A DNA stretch of 32,753 nt from positions 1-32,753 of the forward strand of contig CANIVF010000046.1 of assembly GCA_947470895.1 (NCBI GenBank), given 5' to 3'. The position numbers were made by a program, and so were the translations under genes. Positions 17,267 to 25,059 of this stretch are shown here, one piece after another. The stretch's first letter is position 1; each line of letters opens with the position of its first letter. The stretch is from Bacteroidota bacterium. GTDB lineage: Bacteria > Bacteroidota > Bacteroidia > Cytophagales > Cyclobacteriaceae. The notes below the pieces were generated by a model. That model ran no database searches. It saw only the letters and a program-made list of their open reading frames with translations, and was not told where the DNA came from.

Positions 17267-17950
17267 ATGAAAGTCAAAATACTATACGTAGAAGATGAGC
17301 CATTCCTTGGGCGCATTGTGAAAGAGAGCCTGGAGGTGCGCGACTTTGAGGTATGCATGGTAACCGATGGCAAGCTTGTGCTCTCTGCCTTATTAGAAAT
17401 GAAACCTGACATTTGCGTGTTGGATATCATGTTACCAAATCTGGATGGCTACACCGTGGCGAAAAATATTCGCAAGCACAATGCCTTTACGCCCATCATC
17501 TTTGTTACCGCTAAAACACAAACTGAGGATTTATTGAAAGGATTTGAAGTAGGTGGTAACGACTACCTGCGAAAGCCTTTTAGCATGGAAGAGTTGATTG
17601 TTCGTGTGAATAATCTGCTTCAGTTAACTCAAAAAACAGCAAGCAATACGAAAGAAAATGTTTTATTCGGTCAATTTGAATTTGTTCCACAGCGCTATGA
17701 ATTAAGAAAAGGAATCACCGTCAAAAAACTCTCTTCGCGTGAGGCGATGTTGCTACAGGTACTCTGTGAAAACAAAAATGCCATCGTAACCCGCAAGGAT
17801 TTACTCATGAAAGTATGGGGCGATGATTCATTCTTCAACTCACGCAACATGGATGTTTACATCACCAAACTTCGCGATTATTTAAAGGAAGATTCCTCCA
17901 TCGAGATCATTACCATTAAAGGCGTTGGGTATCATTTTGCGGTGGGATAA
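17267..17950 (+). CDS. OmpR/PhoB family response regulator
   Basis: A 227-residue two-domain transcription factor. The receiver domain (about 3-120) has the acidic pair Glu9-Asp10, the phospho-acceptor Asp53 in CVLDIMLPNLDGY, Thr81 in IIFVTAK and Lys103 in YLRKPFS, so it is fully equipped for phosphorylation. The C-terminal winged helix (about 130-227) has KLSSREAMLLQVLCENKNAI, VWGDDSFFNSRNMDVYI and ITIKGVGYHF, typical of the OmpR family. It is encoded with its kinase. Factors of this type bind tandem repeats spaced by about 10-11 bp, such as those found in the intergenic region upstream of the kinase. Confidence 0.95.
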   Translation: MKVKILYVEDEPFLGRIVKESLEVRDFEVCMVTDGKLVLSALLEMKPDICVLDIMLPNLDGYTVAKNIRKHNAFTPIIFVTAKTQTEDLLKGFEVGGNDYLRKPFSMEELIVRVNNLLQLTQKTASNTKENVLFGQFEFVPQRYELRKGITVKKLSSREAMLLQVLCENKNAIVTRKDLLMKVWGDDSFFNSRNMDVYITKLRDYLKEDSSIEIITIKGVGYHFAVG

Positions 17951-17979
17951 ATTTTTCCATCCACTCGCTCAACATATGC

Positions 17980-18870
17980 TCATGCTTTGGGCCAGTATTG
18001 AACCATCTTTTTTCGTAAGAATGTAACACTTCGTACTAGTTGCTCCATTCCATCGACACCATCTTCAATGCTGATCCACCCATTAAAACCAACTCGTTTC
18101 AATTCCTTGAAAATGGCATCATAGTCATTTAGTCCTTTTCCAATTTCACCATGACTTAGGCGTTTGGCATAACCGGCAGCGCCACCTTCCTCATTGCGCA
18201 AATCTTCAATCGTACCTTCTTTCAGATATCGATCACTGGCATGCATGGTCACAACCCGGTTTGATACGCGGTAAAGTAATTCAAGCGGATCTTCACCGGC
18301 TAAATAAGTATTGCTGGGATCGTAGTTCACTCCAAAGTTTGGATGTTGCACCCGATCAACCAGTTTGCAAAACACATCCATCTTCTGTGCAAACTCAGGA
18401 TATTCCCAGAAATCATCTTTATAATGATTTTCAAGAATGAGTGTTATGCCGCGCTCTTGTGCATAAGGCAAACACGCTTCGATGCATTCTGCTGCAAGTT
18501 TAACTCCCTCATCCAAAGAAAGCACAGGCCTGCGTTGCCCGGAAAGTACACGACAATAGGTGCCACCCAGTGTGTGTGTCATATCAATCCATCTCTTTTG
18601 CTTCACGATTTCTTTATCCCGAAAACTTTTATTGGGGTGAGTAAAATCCGGAGAGCAGGACATCATCGGAATCACTTTACCATAATCTTCAACCTGCGTT
18701 CGAAAGTGTGGCCAATTTGATTCGTTCTCCATCTCAAGAAAACCCGCATACCACTCGAGTCCATCAATGTCCAGGTTAACGGCAAGCTCTATCCATTGCG
18801 AAACTGTCATAGTTCCATCCTTACACAAGGCGTGCATAAAAGCTTTAGGGAATGCTGCTAACTGAGGCAT
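17980..18870 (-). CDS. sugar phosphate isomerase/epimerase-like TIM-barrel protein
   Basis: A 296-residue xylose isomerase-like TIM barrel (AP endonuclease 2 superfamily). The metal site is visible as Glu in LILENHY, Asp in NYDPSNTYLAG, His in VVTMHASD and Glu in WISIEDG. Members isomerise or epimerise keto-sugars or inositol-type compounds; the substrate cannot be read here. The ATG at 18870, 7 bases after the SDR stop, is preferred over an ATG at 18930 that would overlap the SDR gene and add an unconserved basic leader. It is the last gene of the minus-strand sugar operon. Confidence 0.85.
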   Translation of the reverse strand: MPQLAAFPKAFMHALCKDGTMTVSQWIELAVNLDIDGLEWYAGFLEMENESNWPHFRTQVEDYGKVIPMMSCSPDFTHPNKSFRDKEIVKQKRWIDMTHTLGGTYCRVLSGQRRPVLSLDEGVKLAAECIEACLPYAQERGITLILENHYKDDFWEYPEFAQKMDVFCKLVDRVQHPNFGVNYDPSNTYLAGEDPLELLYRVSNRVVTMHASDRYLKEGTIEDLRNEEGGAAGYAKRLSHGEIGKGLNDYDAIFKELKRVGFNGWISIEDGVDGMEQLVRSVTFLRKKMVQYWPKA

Positions 18871-18877
18871 AAAATGA

Positions 18878-19681
18878 TTATGATTTTTTAGGAGTGATCG
18901 TGGTAATGTCTTTGGGAGGATTACGTCCAATGAATGGATGTTGTTCCAAGTCCATCACTTGCCCGCTAATAGGACCACTTTCATCACTTAGCCAATAAAC
19001 CGCTGCGGCTGCAATTTCTTCCGGTAGTAAGATCCTTCCCGCTGGCGCAAACACATTTGGAATTTGTTTGTACCAATCGTCAGGCAATCCCTGTTCACGC
19101 TTGCGCTGAATTTCCCTTTCAGTTAATACCCAGCCCGGATTGATCTGGTTAACCCGAACGCCATTCTCTCTGTGCAATGTGTCGCCAAGATTTCTTGTCA
19201 TCGTCATCAATGCACCTTTGGATATACTGTAAGGTAAAAGATTTGGTTCACCGCTATAGGCATTTACTGAACCTATATTCAATACACATCCATGCGATTT
19301 CGTTAAATGTGGGAGCGCTGATTTAATCAATGCAAAAGGTGCTATTGTATTTACCTCTAACACCTGTCTAAAAAAATTCAGATCAGTAGTTCGGATATCA
19401 GACGAGGCCACCATAGCGGCATTATTTATGATCGCGTCTATTTTTCCGTAAGTTTTAATCGCCAAGTCAACAAGTCGTTGTGCCGCTCCTTCAGCAACAA
19501 TGTCTTCAATGTGTAACGCTGCTTTATCAGATCCTATTTTTTTTACTACAGCTTCTCCTAGATCATGCTCGAGTCCATGAACCACTACGCGGGCGCCTTC
19601 AGTAACACAGCGTACAGCAATCGCCTTACCTATACCGGTAGTGCTGCCTGTAACAATAATTATTTTGTCTTTCAATCTCAT
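18878..19681 (-). CDS. SDR family oxidoreductase
   Basis: A 267-residue classical short-chain dehydrogenase/reductase. The cofactor motif TGSTTGIGKA spans residues 11-20, NNAAM is at 86-90, and the catalytic residues are Ser138, Tyr151 and Lys155 (YSISK). After the Rossmann strand 2 there is no clear acidic residue at the usual place (VVVHGLEHD), so NAD versus NADP use is not certain. A final PGWVLTE and WLSDESGPISGQVMDLE complete the family pattern. It likely oxidises a hydroxyl of a sugar or sugar acid, given neighbours on both sides. Confidence 0.9.
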   Translation of the reverse strand: MRLKDKIIIVTGSTTGIGKAIAVRCVTEGARVVVHGLEHDLGEAVVKKIGSDKAALHIEDIVAEGAAQRLVDLAIKTYGKIDAIINNAAMVASSDIRTTDLNFFRQVLEVNTIAPFALIKSALPHLTKSHGCVLNIGSVNAYSGEPNLLPYSISKGALMTMTRNLGDTLHRENGVRVNQINPGWVLTEREIQRKREQGLPDDWYKQIPNVFAPAGRILLPEEIAAAAVYWLSDESGPISGQVMDLEQHPFIGRNPPKDITTITPKKS

Positions 19682-19734
19682 GATGATGGCTGATCCATTT
19701 AAGCGTTTTGCTTTTGCCTTCTTCTTTCTAAAAA

Positions 19735-20760
19735 TTAAACTGGCTTAAGAACACTTTTCACCACTTCGCCTTTGTGCATTTTCTCAAAAGCTTCATGCCA
19801 TTCGGTCACCGGCCACACGCCACCAATAATTGGTTTCACGTCTAATTGTCCGCTGGAGAGCAAAGCAATTACGCGTTCCCAAATAGGCCAGTTATGACTA
19901 AAGCTTCCCTGCAGCGTAACATTTTTTTGAACAATTGGGTCAAGCGAAAACCCAAGGGGCTGCGGTCCCCATCCTACCTTGGTGATCTGGCCATTCGGGC
20001 GAACCCATTGCATCGCCAGTTTTAAAGTTGCGCTCGCGCCCGCAGCATCAATAACAAGATCGGCACCCATTCCATCACGTTCCTTTGCCCATTCGCTGGC
20101 ATCACCAATAAGGGGTACACATCCATATTGTTTGGCAATAGCAAGTCGGTTTTTATCCGCTTCCAATCCTACAATGGCTACTTCTGCACCACACAATCTC
20201 GCCATGGCTGCACATAAAATTCCGATGGTGCCAGGACCAATGACAACTACCCGATCACCCGGTTTTATTCGCGAGTTTTCAACGATTGAATTATAGGCTA
20301 CGCAACCCGGCTCGGTTAAGCATGCTTGCTCAAAAGCAAGATTTGCAGGAACAAGATGAAGACAGCGAGCCGGCACACGCACAAAACGCGTCATGGCACC
20401 ATTCACTCCATAACCAAATCCTTTGCGTGTTGGGTCAAGATTATATAATCCCTGACGCGACATGGGATTATTGGGATCAATCACGGCAGCTGTTTCACTC
20501 ACCACCCGATCTCCTTCTTTCCAACCGGTAACACGCTTACCGGTTTCAATAATATGACCACCAAACTCATGACCCAATACAACCGGATAATTTACCGGCC
20601 AACTGTGATCAGCGGTCCATTGATGAAGGTCACTTCCACACACGCCAACATTGGCTACTTCAAGTAAAATATCTTCTTCACCAATGGTAGGTTTATCAAT
20701 TTCGCGGATTTCGACTGATCCTTTCTCGGGTGCATAATTAACTACGGCTGCTGATTTCAT
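19735..20760 (-). CDS. zinc-dependent alcohol dehydrogenase (MDR family)
   Basis: A 341-residue medium-chain dehydrogenase similar to sorbitol and threonine dehydrogenases. Catalytic zinc ligands are Cys41 (GVCGSDLH), His64-Glu65 (GHEFGGH) and Glu150 (CLTEPGC). The NAD-binding motif GPGTIG is at residues 175-180. The structural-zinc lobe, usually four closely spaced cysteines near residues 90-115, has none here (AAVIDPNNPMSRQGLYNLDP), so this enzyme has lost the structural zinc. Oxidation of a polyol or sugar hydroxyl is the probable reaction. It lies between the SDR and HUMPS-type genes, 30 and 53 bases away, in one operon. Confidence 0.9.
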   Translation of the reverse strand: MKSAAVVNYAPEKGSVEIREIDKPTIGEEDILLEVANVGVCGSDLHQWTADHSWPVNYPVVLGHEFGGHIIETGKRVTGWKEGDRVVSETAAVIDPNNPMSRQGLYNLDPTRKGFGYGVNGAMTRFVRVPARCLHLVPANLAFEQACLTEPGCVAYNSIVENSRIKPGDRVVVIGPGTIGILCAAMARLCGAEVAIVGLEADKNRLAIAKQYGCVPLIGDASEWAKERDGMGADLVIDAAGASATLKLAMQWVRPNGQITKVGWGPQPLGFSLDPIVQKNVTLQGSFSHNWPIWERVIALLSSGQLDVKPIIGGVWPVTEWHEAFEKMHKGEVVKSVLKPV

Positions 20761-20790
20761 TGTTCTGTATTTTAATGCAATTGCTCAAAC

Positions 20791-21477
20791 TTATTTATAG
20801 GCGTGAATCTTTTCACAGATCAATCGCAATGATTCTTCTAAGTTACCATCGGCTGTCTTGAATGCATCGGCATCAATGGTAAGCGGTGCACCTAAAACGA
20901 CAAGTGGAGCTCCATATTCAGGACAACAAATTGCTTGTTCCAAACTAAGTCCACCAACAGCTTGCACGGGAATCTTTACCGCTTGAACCACTTCACGAAG
21001 TTGATCCAATGGACTAGGCATTCGTTTTCCTTGTGCCGCGATGCCACGTCTTTCATCATAACCAATATGATGGACAACATAATCACATCCTAAATCTTCC
21101 AACCATCTCGCTGCTTCCACCATATCAGGACAACCTAAGTTATCGCCCATTACTTTAATATTATAGTCGCGGCCAGCTTTTACTACACACTTGATTGTTT
21201 CTTCATGAGCACGAGCCATGACAACCACATGCGTGGCTCCAGCTTTTGCCATCATCTCGGCTTCTAAGTAACCTCCATCCATAGTTTTAAGATCCGCTAC
21301 GATAGGTACGTTCGGAAATGCTTCGCGTAATTTTCTTACTCCATGCAGGCCTTCTGCCAGAATGAGTGGTGTCCCAGCCTCCAGCCAATCCACGCCAGCA
21401 CGCATGGCAAGCGCAGCGGTTTCAAGAGCTTCATCAATGTTGGTGAGATCGAGCGATATCTGTACAATTGGTCTCAT
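20791..21477 (-). CDS. HUMPS/OMP-decarboxylase family enzyme (3-hexulose-6-phosphate synthase-like)
   Basis: A 228-residue single-domain TIM barrel of the orotidine-monophosphate decarboxylase suprafamily. The ATG at 21477 starts MRPIVQISLDL; an upstream frame extension to 21546 is unlike the family. The catalytic DxKxxD motif is Asp62-Leu-Lys64-Thr-Met-Asp67 (VADLKTMDGG), with Glu33 in WLEAGTP. The segment VVHHIGYDERR resembles the corresponding His-rich part of hexulose-phosphate synthases more than that of ketogulonate-phosphate decarboxylases. It would form or break a carbon-carbon bond next to a keto-sugar phosphate. No 6-phospho-3-hexuloisomerase or sugar kinase gene is nearby, so the pathway is open. 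It is the first gene of the operon. Confidence 0.82.
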   Translation of the reverse strand: MRPIVQISLDLTNIDEALETAALAMRAGVDWLEAGTPLILAEGLHGVRKLREAFPNVPIVADLKTMDGGYLEAEMMAKAGATHVVVMARAHEETIKCVVKAGRDYNIKVMGDNLGCPDMVEAARWLEDLGCDYVVHHIGYDERRGIAAQGKRMPSPLDQLREVVQAVKIPVQAVGGLSLEQAICCPEYGAPLVVLGAPLTIDADAFKTADGNLEESLRLICEKIHAYK

Positions 21478-21599
21478 ATGTAAGTTGATCATACGTTTCA
21501 GTAAAACTTTCGTAACCTTATTTCGCTTATCAAATTCAGAAATCAAAATTCAAAATTCAAAGTCAAATGAGATGATCGGCAAAAAATATATTTTATATT

Positions 21600-21609
21600 T
21601 AGACGTCTA
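21600..21609. promoter_or_regulatory. palindrome in divergent promoter region of sugar cluster
   Basis: TAGACGTCTA is a perfect 10-bp palindrome with a central CG, overlapping the 3' end of TATATTTA (21594-21601), a one-mismatch -7 box for the lactonase gene. A short operator in this place would be typical of a LacI- or GntR-type repressor. No regulator gene is in the window. Confidence 0.3.
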
Positions 21610-21649
21610 CCCGGTTGAGGAGGCAGACTTGTTATAAAACTAATGCTTC

Positions 21650-22522
21650 ATGACAGCTTCTTTGCTATATCCATGTAATTGTATTTTAGGTGAAGGTGCA
21701 TTTTGGCACGAAGCCAGACAAAGTTTTTTTTGGGTTGATATCGATGGGAAACTATTATACGAGTATTTGACACAAACTGCGAAAGTAAATAGCTGGTCCT
21801 TTCAACATCGCCCCAGCATGATTGCGCTCGATTCGCATGGTGAGCTCATCATCTCCTTTCAAGGTGGGGTAGCAAGATTTGATTTACAAACTGAAACCCT
21901 GCATGGATTGATTGAAATTGAAAAAGCTATTCCAGACAACCGAACCAACGATGGTGCCATTGATCCTGCTGGCAGATTGTGGATAGGCACCATGAATACG
22001 CAATTCAAGGAAGGTGCCGGTTCATTGTATTGCATCGGCCATGATCTGTCATTGACAAAAAAAGTAGAAGGCCTCACGATACCTAATGGATTGGTCTGGT
22101 CGTTGGACAATCGCACGATGTTCCATATCGATAGCGCTGCAAGAAAAGTACAAGCCTATTCATACGACAATACATTCGGTTCAATTGTTTTTGAAAGAAC
22201 GGCTGTAACTATTCCACCAGAGTTGGGAACGCCTGACGGCATGAGTATCGATGAAGAAGGAATGCTGTGGATTGCACATTGGAATGGTTTTGGTGTTTAC
22301 CGATGGAATCCCGATACCGGAAAGCTACTGGATAAAATTGAAGTGCCTGTTCCACAAGTTTCCAGTTGTGCTTTTGGTGGAGCTGATTTTGATCAGCTTT
22401 TCATTACCACTGCAAAAGAGAACTTTAGTTTAGAATCGTTAAAGAAATATCCGGATAGCGGTAGTGTTTATATTGCACAACCCGGAGTGCGTGGAGTGAG
22501 AAAGAATGTATTCAAAAAATGA
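21650..22522 (+). CDS. SMP-30/gluconolactonase family protein
   Basis: A 290-residue six-bladed beta-propeller lactonase. The metal ligands match human SMP-30: Glu15 (LGEGAFWH), Asn146 (IPNGLVW) and Asp196 (GTPDGMSID), with the Asn100-Asp101 pair (DNRTNDGAID) near the substrate. It has no signal peptide and is cytoplasmic. It would hydrolyse a sugar lactone to the aldonic acid, a natural step after dehydrogenation of an aldose by one of the divergently encoded dehydrogenases. It is divergent from the HUMPS-type gene across a 172-base region and converges on the phosphodiesterase gene (43 bases). Confidence 0.9.
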   Translation: MTASLLYPCNCILGEGAFWHEARQSFFWVDIDGKLLYEYLTQTAKVNSWSFQHRPSMIALDSHGELIISFQGGVARFDLQTETLHGLIEIEKAIPDNRTNDGAIDPAGRLWIGTMNTQFKEGAGSLYCIGHDLSLTKKVEGLTIPNGLVWSLDNRTMFHIDSAARKVQAYSYDNTFGSIVFERTAVTIPPELGTPDGMSIDEEGMLWIAHWNGFGVYRWNPDTGKLLDKIEVPVPQVSSCAFGGADFDQLFITTAKENFSLESLKKYPDSGSVYIAQPGVRGVRKNVFKK

Positions 22523-22565
22523 ATTACTCCGCAGCGCACGAATCCAAACGTAGATACAATACAAA

Positions 22566-23804
22566 CTATTTATTCTTATACAGCTTATCAAGCACTTCTG
22601 GTTTGCCATCAATCTTTGGTAAGGGCAATCCTAAAATTTTTGCTACGAGAGGATAGACATGAATATTTTGGAAAGGCTTTATTGTGATCCCTGATTGAAT
22701 ATTGGGGCCTTGCGCATAAAATATTCCGCGCACATCGGTGGTTGTTTCTGGATCGTAGCCATGCACACCTGTTTTAGTTCCAAATGTTGCTGACTTCAAG
22801 AATAGCTCTCGTGATCCTTCACGGATATAATAACCCGGCTTAGCTTCCACTACCAGATCACCTACACGATCATGTTGATAATGCCATCGGGTCGGAAACT
22901 CTTCTTTTTTCATGACGGTGAACCTGCTCTCTTGCTTTTTCAAAACAGCATATACAGAATCACGCTTATGCGAATCTGAAAAATATAAATGTGTCTGCGT
23001 GCCTCCATTGGCAAGTTTTACCGATGGATCTTTCCGATTAATCAATTGATCTATATAAATATAAGTATCCTCTTGCACTGTAAGTTCATACATGCCATGA
23101 TCGGAAACCAAAATTACATTCACAGGAAGTTTGGATGATTCAATGCCCGTCATCAATCGGTTCAATAAACTATCTGCTCTTAACACCGCTTGTTTTGTTT
23201 GTTCCGCTTGTGGCCCAAAGTCGTGACCTTCATGATCCGGAGATGAAAAATATAAGGTGATCAGATGTGGACGCTCGGTTTCAGGAAGTTTTAACCAACT
23301 GATCACCTGATCTACTTTTACATTAGGATCAATCGAATCATCGAACGGAAAATAATAATCAGGTCTCCTTTTCTCATCACTCATTTCTGATCCCACCCAG
23401 AAGTAAGACGCTGACTTCATGCCATTTCGTTTTGCTAATTCCCACAAGGGTACACCTCCGTAGTAGTAAGGATCAACCACAAGTTCTTGCTTTCGCATGC
23501 CATAGGTTACATCTCGTTCACGATCATAAAATGTATTATCCACTAACCCGTGATTACCCGGATTTAATCCCGTGACAATCGTGTAATGATTAGGAAATGT
23601 TTTGCTTGGAAACGAAGGGATCATTGACTCCGCTCCTGATCCTTTTGTAATGAATTTTTTAAAATTCGGTGCGTTGAAGTTTTTCACATAATCATGACGA
23701 AAGCCATCAAACGAAACCAACACAACATATGGTGCCGAATTTTGCTGGGCCTGGGTAAAGAAGCTCAACAAAACTAAACTCAACAAAAATAAAATTCTCT
23801 TCAT
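22566..23804 (-). CDS. secreted nucleotide pyrophosphatase/phosphodiesterase (alkaline phosphatase superfamily)
   Basis: A 412-residue NPP-type phosphodiesterase. A signal peptide (MKRILFLLSLVLLSFFTQAQ) exports it. The two-zinc site is visible as Asp33 (VSFDGFRHD), the nucleophile Thr69 (PSKTFPNHYT), Asp190 and His194 (SSPDHEGHD), Asp235-His236 (LVSDHGM) and a C-terminal His in GVHGYDP. Such enzymes cleave nucleotide pyrophosphates or phosphodiesters in the periplasm or outside. It is monocistronic, ending opposite the lactonase gene, with the tRNA-Val gene just upstream on the same strand. Confidence 0.93.
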   Translation of the reverse strand: MKRILFLLSLVLLSFFTQAQQNSAPYVVLVSFDGFRHDYVKNFNAPNFKKFITKGSGAESMIPSFPSKTFPNHYTIVTGLNPGNHGLVDNTFYDRERDVTYGMRKQELVVDPYYYGGVPLWELAKRNGMKSASYFWVGSEMSDEKRRPDYYFPFDDSIDPNVKVDQVISWLKLPETERPHLITLYFSSPDHEGHDFGPQAEQTKQAVLRADSLLNRLMTGIESSKLPVNVILVSDHGMYELTVQEDTYIYIDQLINRKDPSVKLANGGTQTHLYFSDSHKRDSVYAVLKKQESRFTVMKKEEFPTRWHYQHDRVGDLVVEAKPGYYIREGSRELFLKSATFGTKTGVHGYDPETTTDVRGIFYAQGPNIQSGITIKPFQNIHVYPLVAKILGLPLPKIDGKPEVLDKLYKNK

Positions 23805-23817
23805 GCTTATCGCTACG

Positions 23818-23892
23818 TGGAATCTGTGGGATTCGAACCCACGACCCCTACCTTGTCGAGGTAGTGCTCTAAACCAGCTGAGCTAAGACTCC
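23818..23892 (-). tRNA. tRNA-Val (anticodon GAC)
   Basis: A 75-nt cloverleaf with all parts: acceptor stem GGAGTCT/AGATTCC (one G-U pair), discriminator A, D arm GCTC/GAGC, anticodon stem CTACC/GGTAG, 5-nt variable loop GGGTC, and T arm GTGGG-TTCGAAT-CCCAC. CCA is not encoded. The anticodon loop reads TCGACAA, so position 33 is C where nearly all tRNAs have U. The body closely resembles E. coli tRNA-Val(GAC), whose loop is TTGACAT, which supports the valine call. Confidence 0.9.
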
Positions 23893-23979
23893 ATAATTTT
23901 GGCGCAAGATGATTTATTTTTAACTAAATCAGCTATGAATTCTATTCCTTTGGTATAAAATCGTTGTTAAATAACTGTT

Positions 23980-24480
23980 ATGATGAATATTGACTATTGG
24001 ATAAACCACCTGAACTTACTTGCTCATCCCGAGGGTGGTTATTATAAAGAGATGTATCGTTCATCCGAGTTGGTTGCGTCCTCAGCACTTCCCGATCGTT
24101 TTGAGGGTGACCGCAATTTCTCTACAGCCATTTATTTTCTGTTGCGCTCTGAAGACCGTTCCGTTTTTCATCGGATCAAATCTGATGAGGTATGGCACTT
24201 TTACCAGGGAAGCACATTACTGATTTATGTGTTAGAACAAAGTGAATTGAAGATTTATAAACTCGGATCAGATCTTGAAAAAGGAGAATCATTACAAGTT
24301 GTTATTCCCGCCAACTGTTGGTTTGGCGCTCATGTAGAAAAGCAAAATAGTTTTGCTCTTTGTGGATGTACGGTTGCACCCGGCTTCGACTTTCGTGATT
24401 TTGAAATGGCCGAACGCAACAAGCTCTTAAAAAAACATCCCGGGTTTGAGAAGGAAATCATCCAACTCACCCGGAATTAA
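23980..24480 (+). CDS. cupin protein of the DUF985 family
   Basis: A 166-residue RmlC-like cupin. The DUF985 pattern is clear: HPEGGYYKEMYRS near the N-terminus, FSTAIYFLLRSEDRSVFHRI, SDEVWHFYQGSTLLIYVL, IPANCWFGAHV and VAPGFDFRDFEMAER at the end. These proteins form a small beta-barrel pocket; their substrate is not established, although sugar-type ligands are suspected. It is cytoplasmic, monocistronic, and ends opposite the DUF4920 gene. A second ATG directly follows the first, so the start could be one codon later. Confidence 0.88.
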   Translation: MMNIDYWINHLNLLAHPEGGYYKEMYRSSELVASSALPDRFEGDRNFSTAIYFLLRSEDRSVFHRIKSDEVWHFYQGSTLLIYVLEQSELKIYKLGSDLEKGESLQVVIPANCWFGAHVEKQNSFALCGCTVAPGFDFRDFEMAERNKLLKKHPGFEKEIIQLTRN

Positions 24481-24511
24481 TCTATTGAATGTTATTGATT
24501 AGAAAAAATAA

Positions 24512-24991
24512 TTACTTCTTGGTCTCTTTCTCAAAAATCACAACACCATTCGCTACAAACTCTATTTCTTCTTTTGGCTCGGTGATGGCGTTGATTTCTT
24601 CCTGAGTTTTGCCAGCATCTTCGGCATAATGGCGCAAGGTGGCCACATCAGTAAGTTTGCGCTTTGCTACACCTGAAAATACTACTTCCTTGCCGGCTGC
24701 ACCTTCTTTAGGCACAAAGAATCCATAGTCTTTGAAAGTGACACGCGTAGCTACACCATTTTCATCCGCCACCGTCATCCAGCATCCTTTCATTTTGCAT
24801 GTCTCTTCTATGGTACCTTTCAGCGTAAGCGTTACCGAATCCTTGCCTGCCACCTCTTTAGATAAACTTGCCAGCGCAAGAGGTTCGTCTGTCGAAATAG
24901 ATTCACCATAGGTATTAGTGATCAATTCTGGCTTAGTTTGGCATGCCGCCACCATAACAGTGATGAAAAGAATACTCAATAATTTCTTCAT
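24512..24991 (-). CDS. DUF4920 domain lipoprotein
   Basis: A 159-residue predicted lipoprotein: signal peptide MKKLLSILFITVMVAACQ with lipobox VAAC and lipidated Cys17. The DUF4920 core has LKGTIEETCKMKGCWMTVA, with the CxxxGC pair that suggests metal binding or a disulfide, followed by VTFKDYGFFVPKEGAAGKEV. The function is unknown. It resembles OB-fold-like periplasmic proteins (inference). A TAACTTTG -7 box lies 20 bases upstream of the ATG. Monocistronic. Confidence 0.87.
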   Translation of the reverse strand: MKKLLSILFITVMVAACQTKPELITNTYGESISTDEPLALASLSKEVAGKDSVTLTLKGTIEETCKMKGCWMTVADENGVATRVTFKDYGFFVPKEGAAGKEVVFSGVAKRKLTDVATLRHYAEDAGKTQEEINAITEPKEEIEFVANGVVIFEKETKK

Positions 24992-25011
24992 AATGATTTC
25001 ATTTTGATAAG

Positions 25012-25019
25012 CAAAGTTA
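25012..25019 (-). promoter_or_regulatory. candidate -7 element of the DUF4920 gene
   Basis: TAACTTTG on the minus strand matches TAnnTTTG exactly and lies 20 bases before the ATG. No TTG is seen at the expected -33 distance. Confidence 0.3.
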
Positions 25020-25059
25020 ACAAATCAATTAAAACAGACATGACTTAATCAAACCTTTA

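Noticed and set aside
18871-18930. Longer start for the TIM-barrel protein overlapping the SDR gene
   Set aside because: The extra 20 residues are unlike the family, and the later ATG sits 7 bases after the SDR stop.
21540-21570. Short A/T-rich tandem motif (CAAAATT-like) upstream of the sugar operon
   Set aside because: Only two to three imperfect copies; too simple to distinguish from A/T-rich promoter sequence, and not a CRISPR or VNTR.
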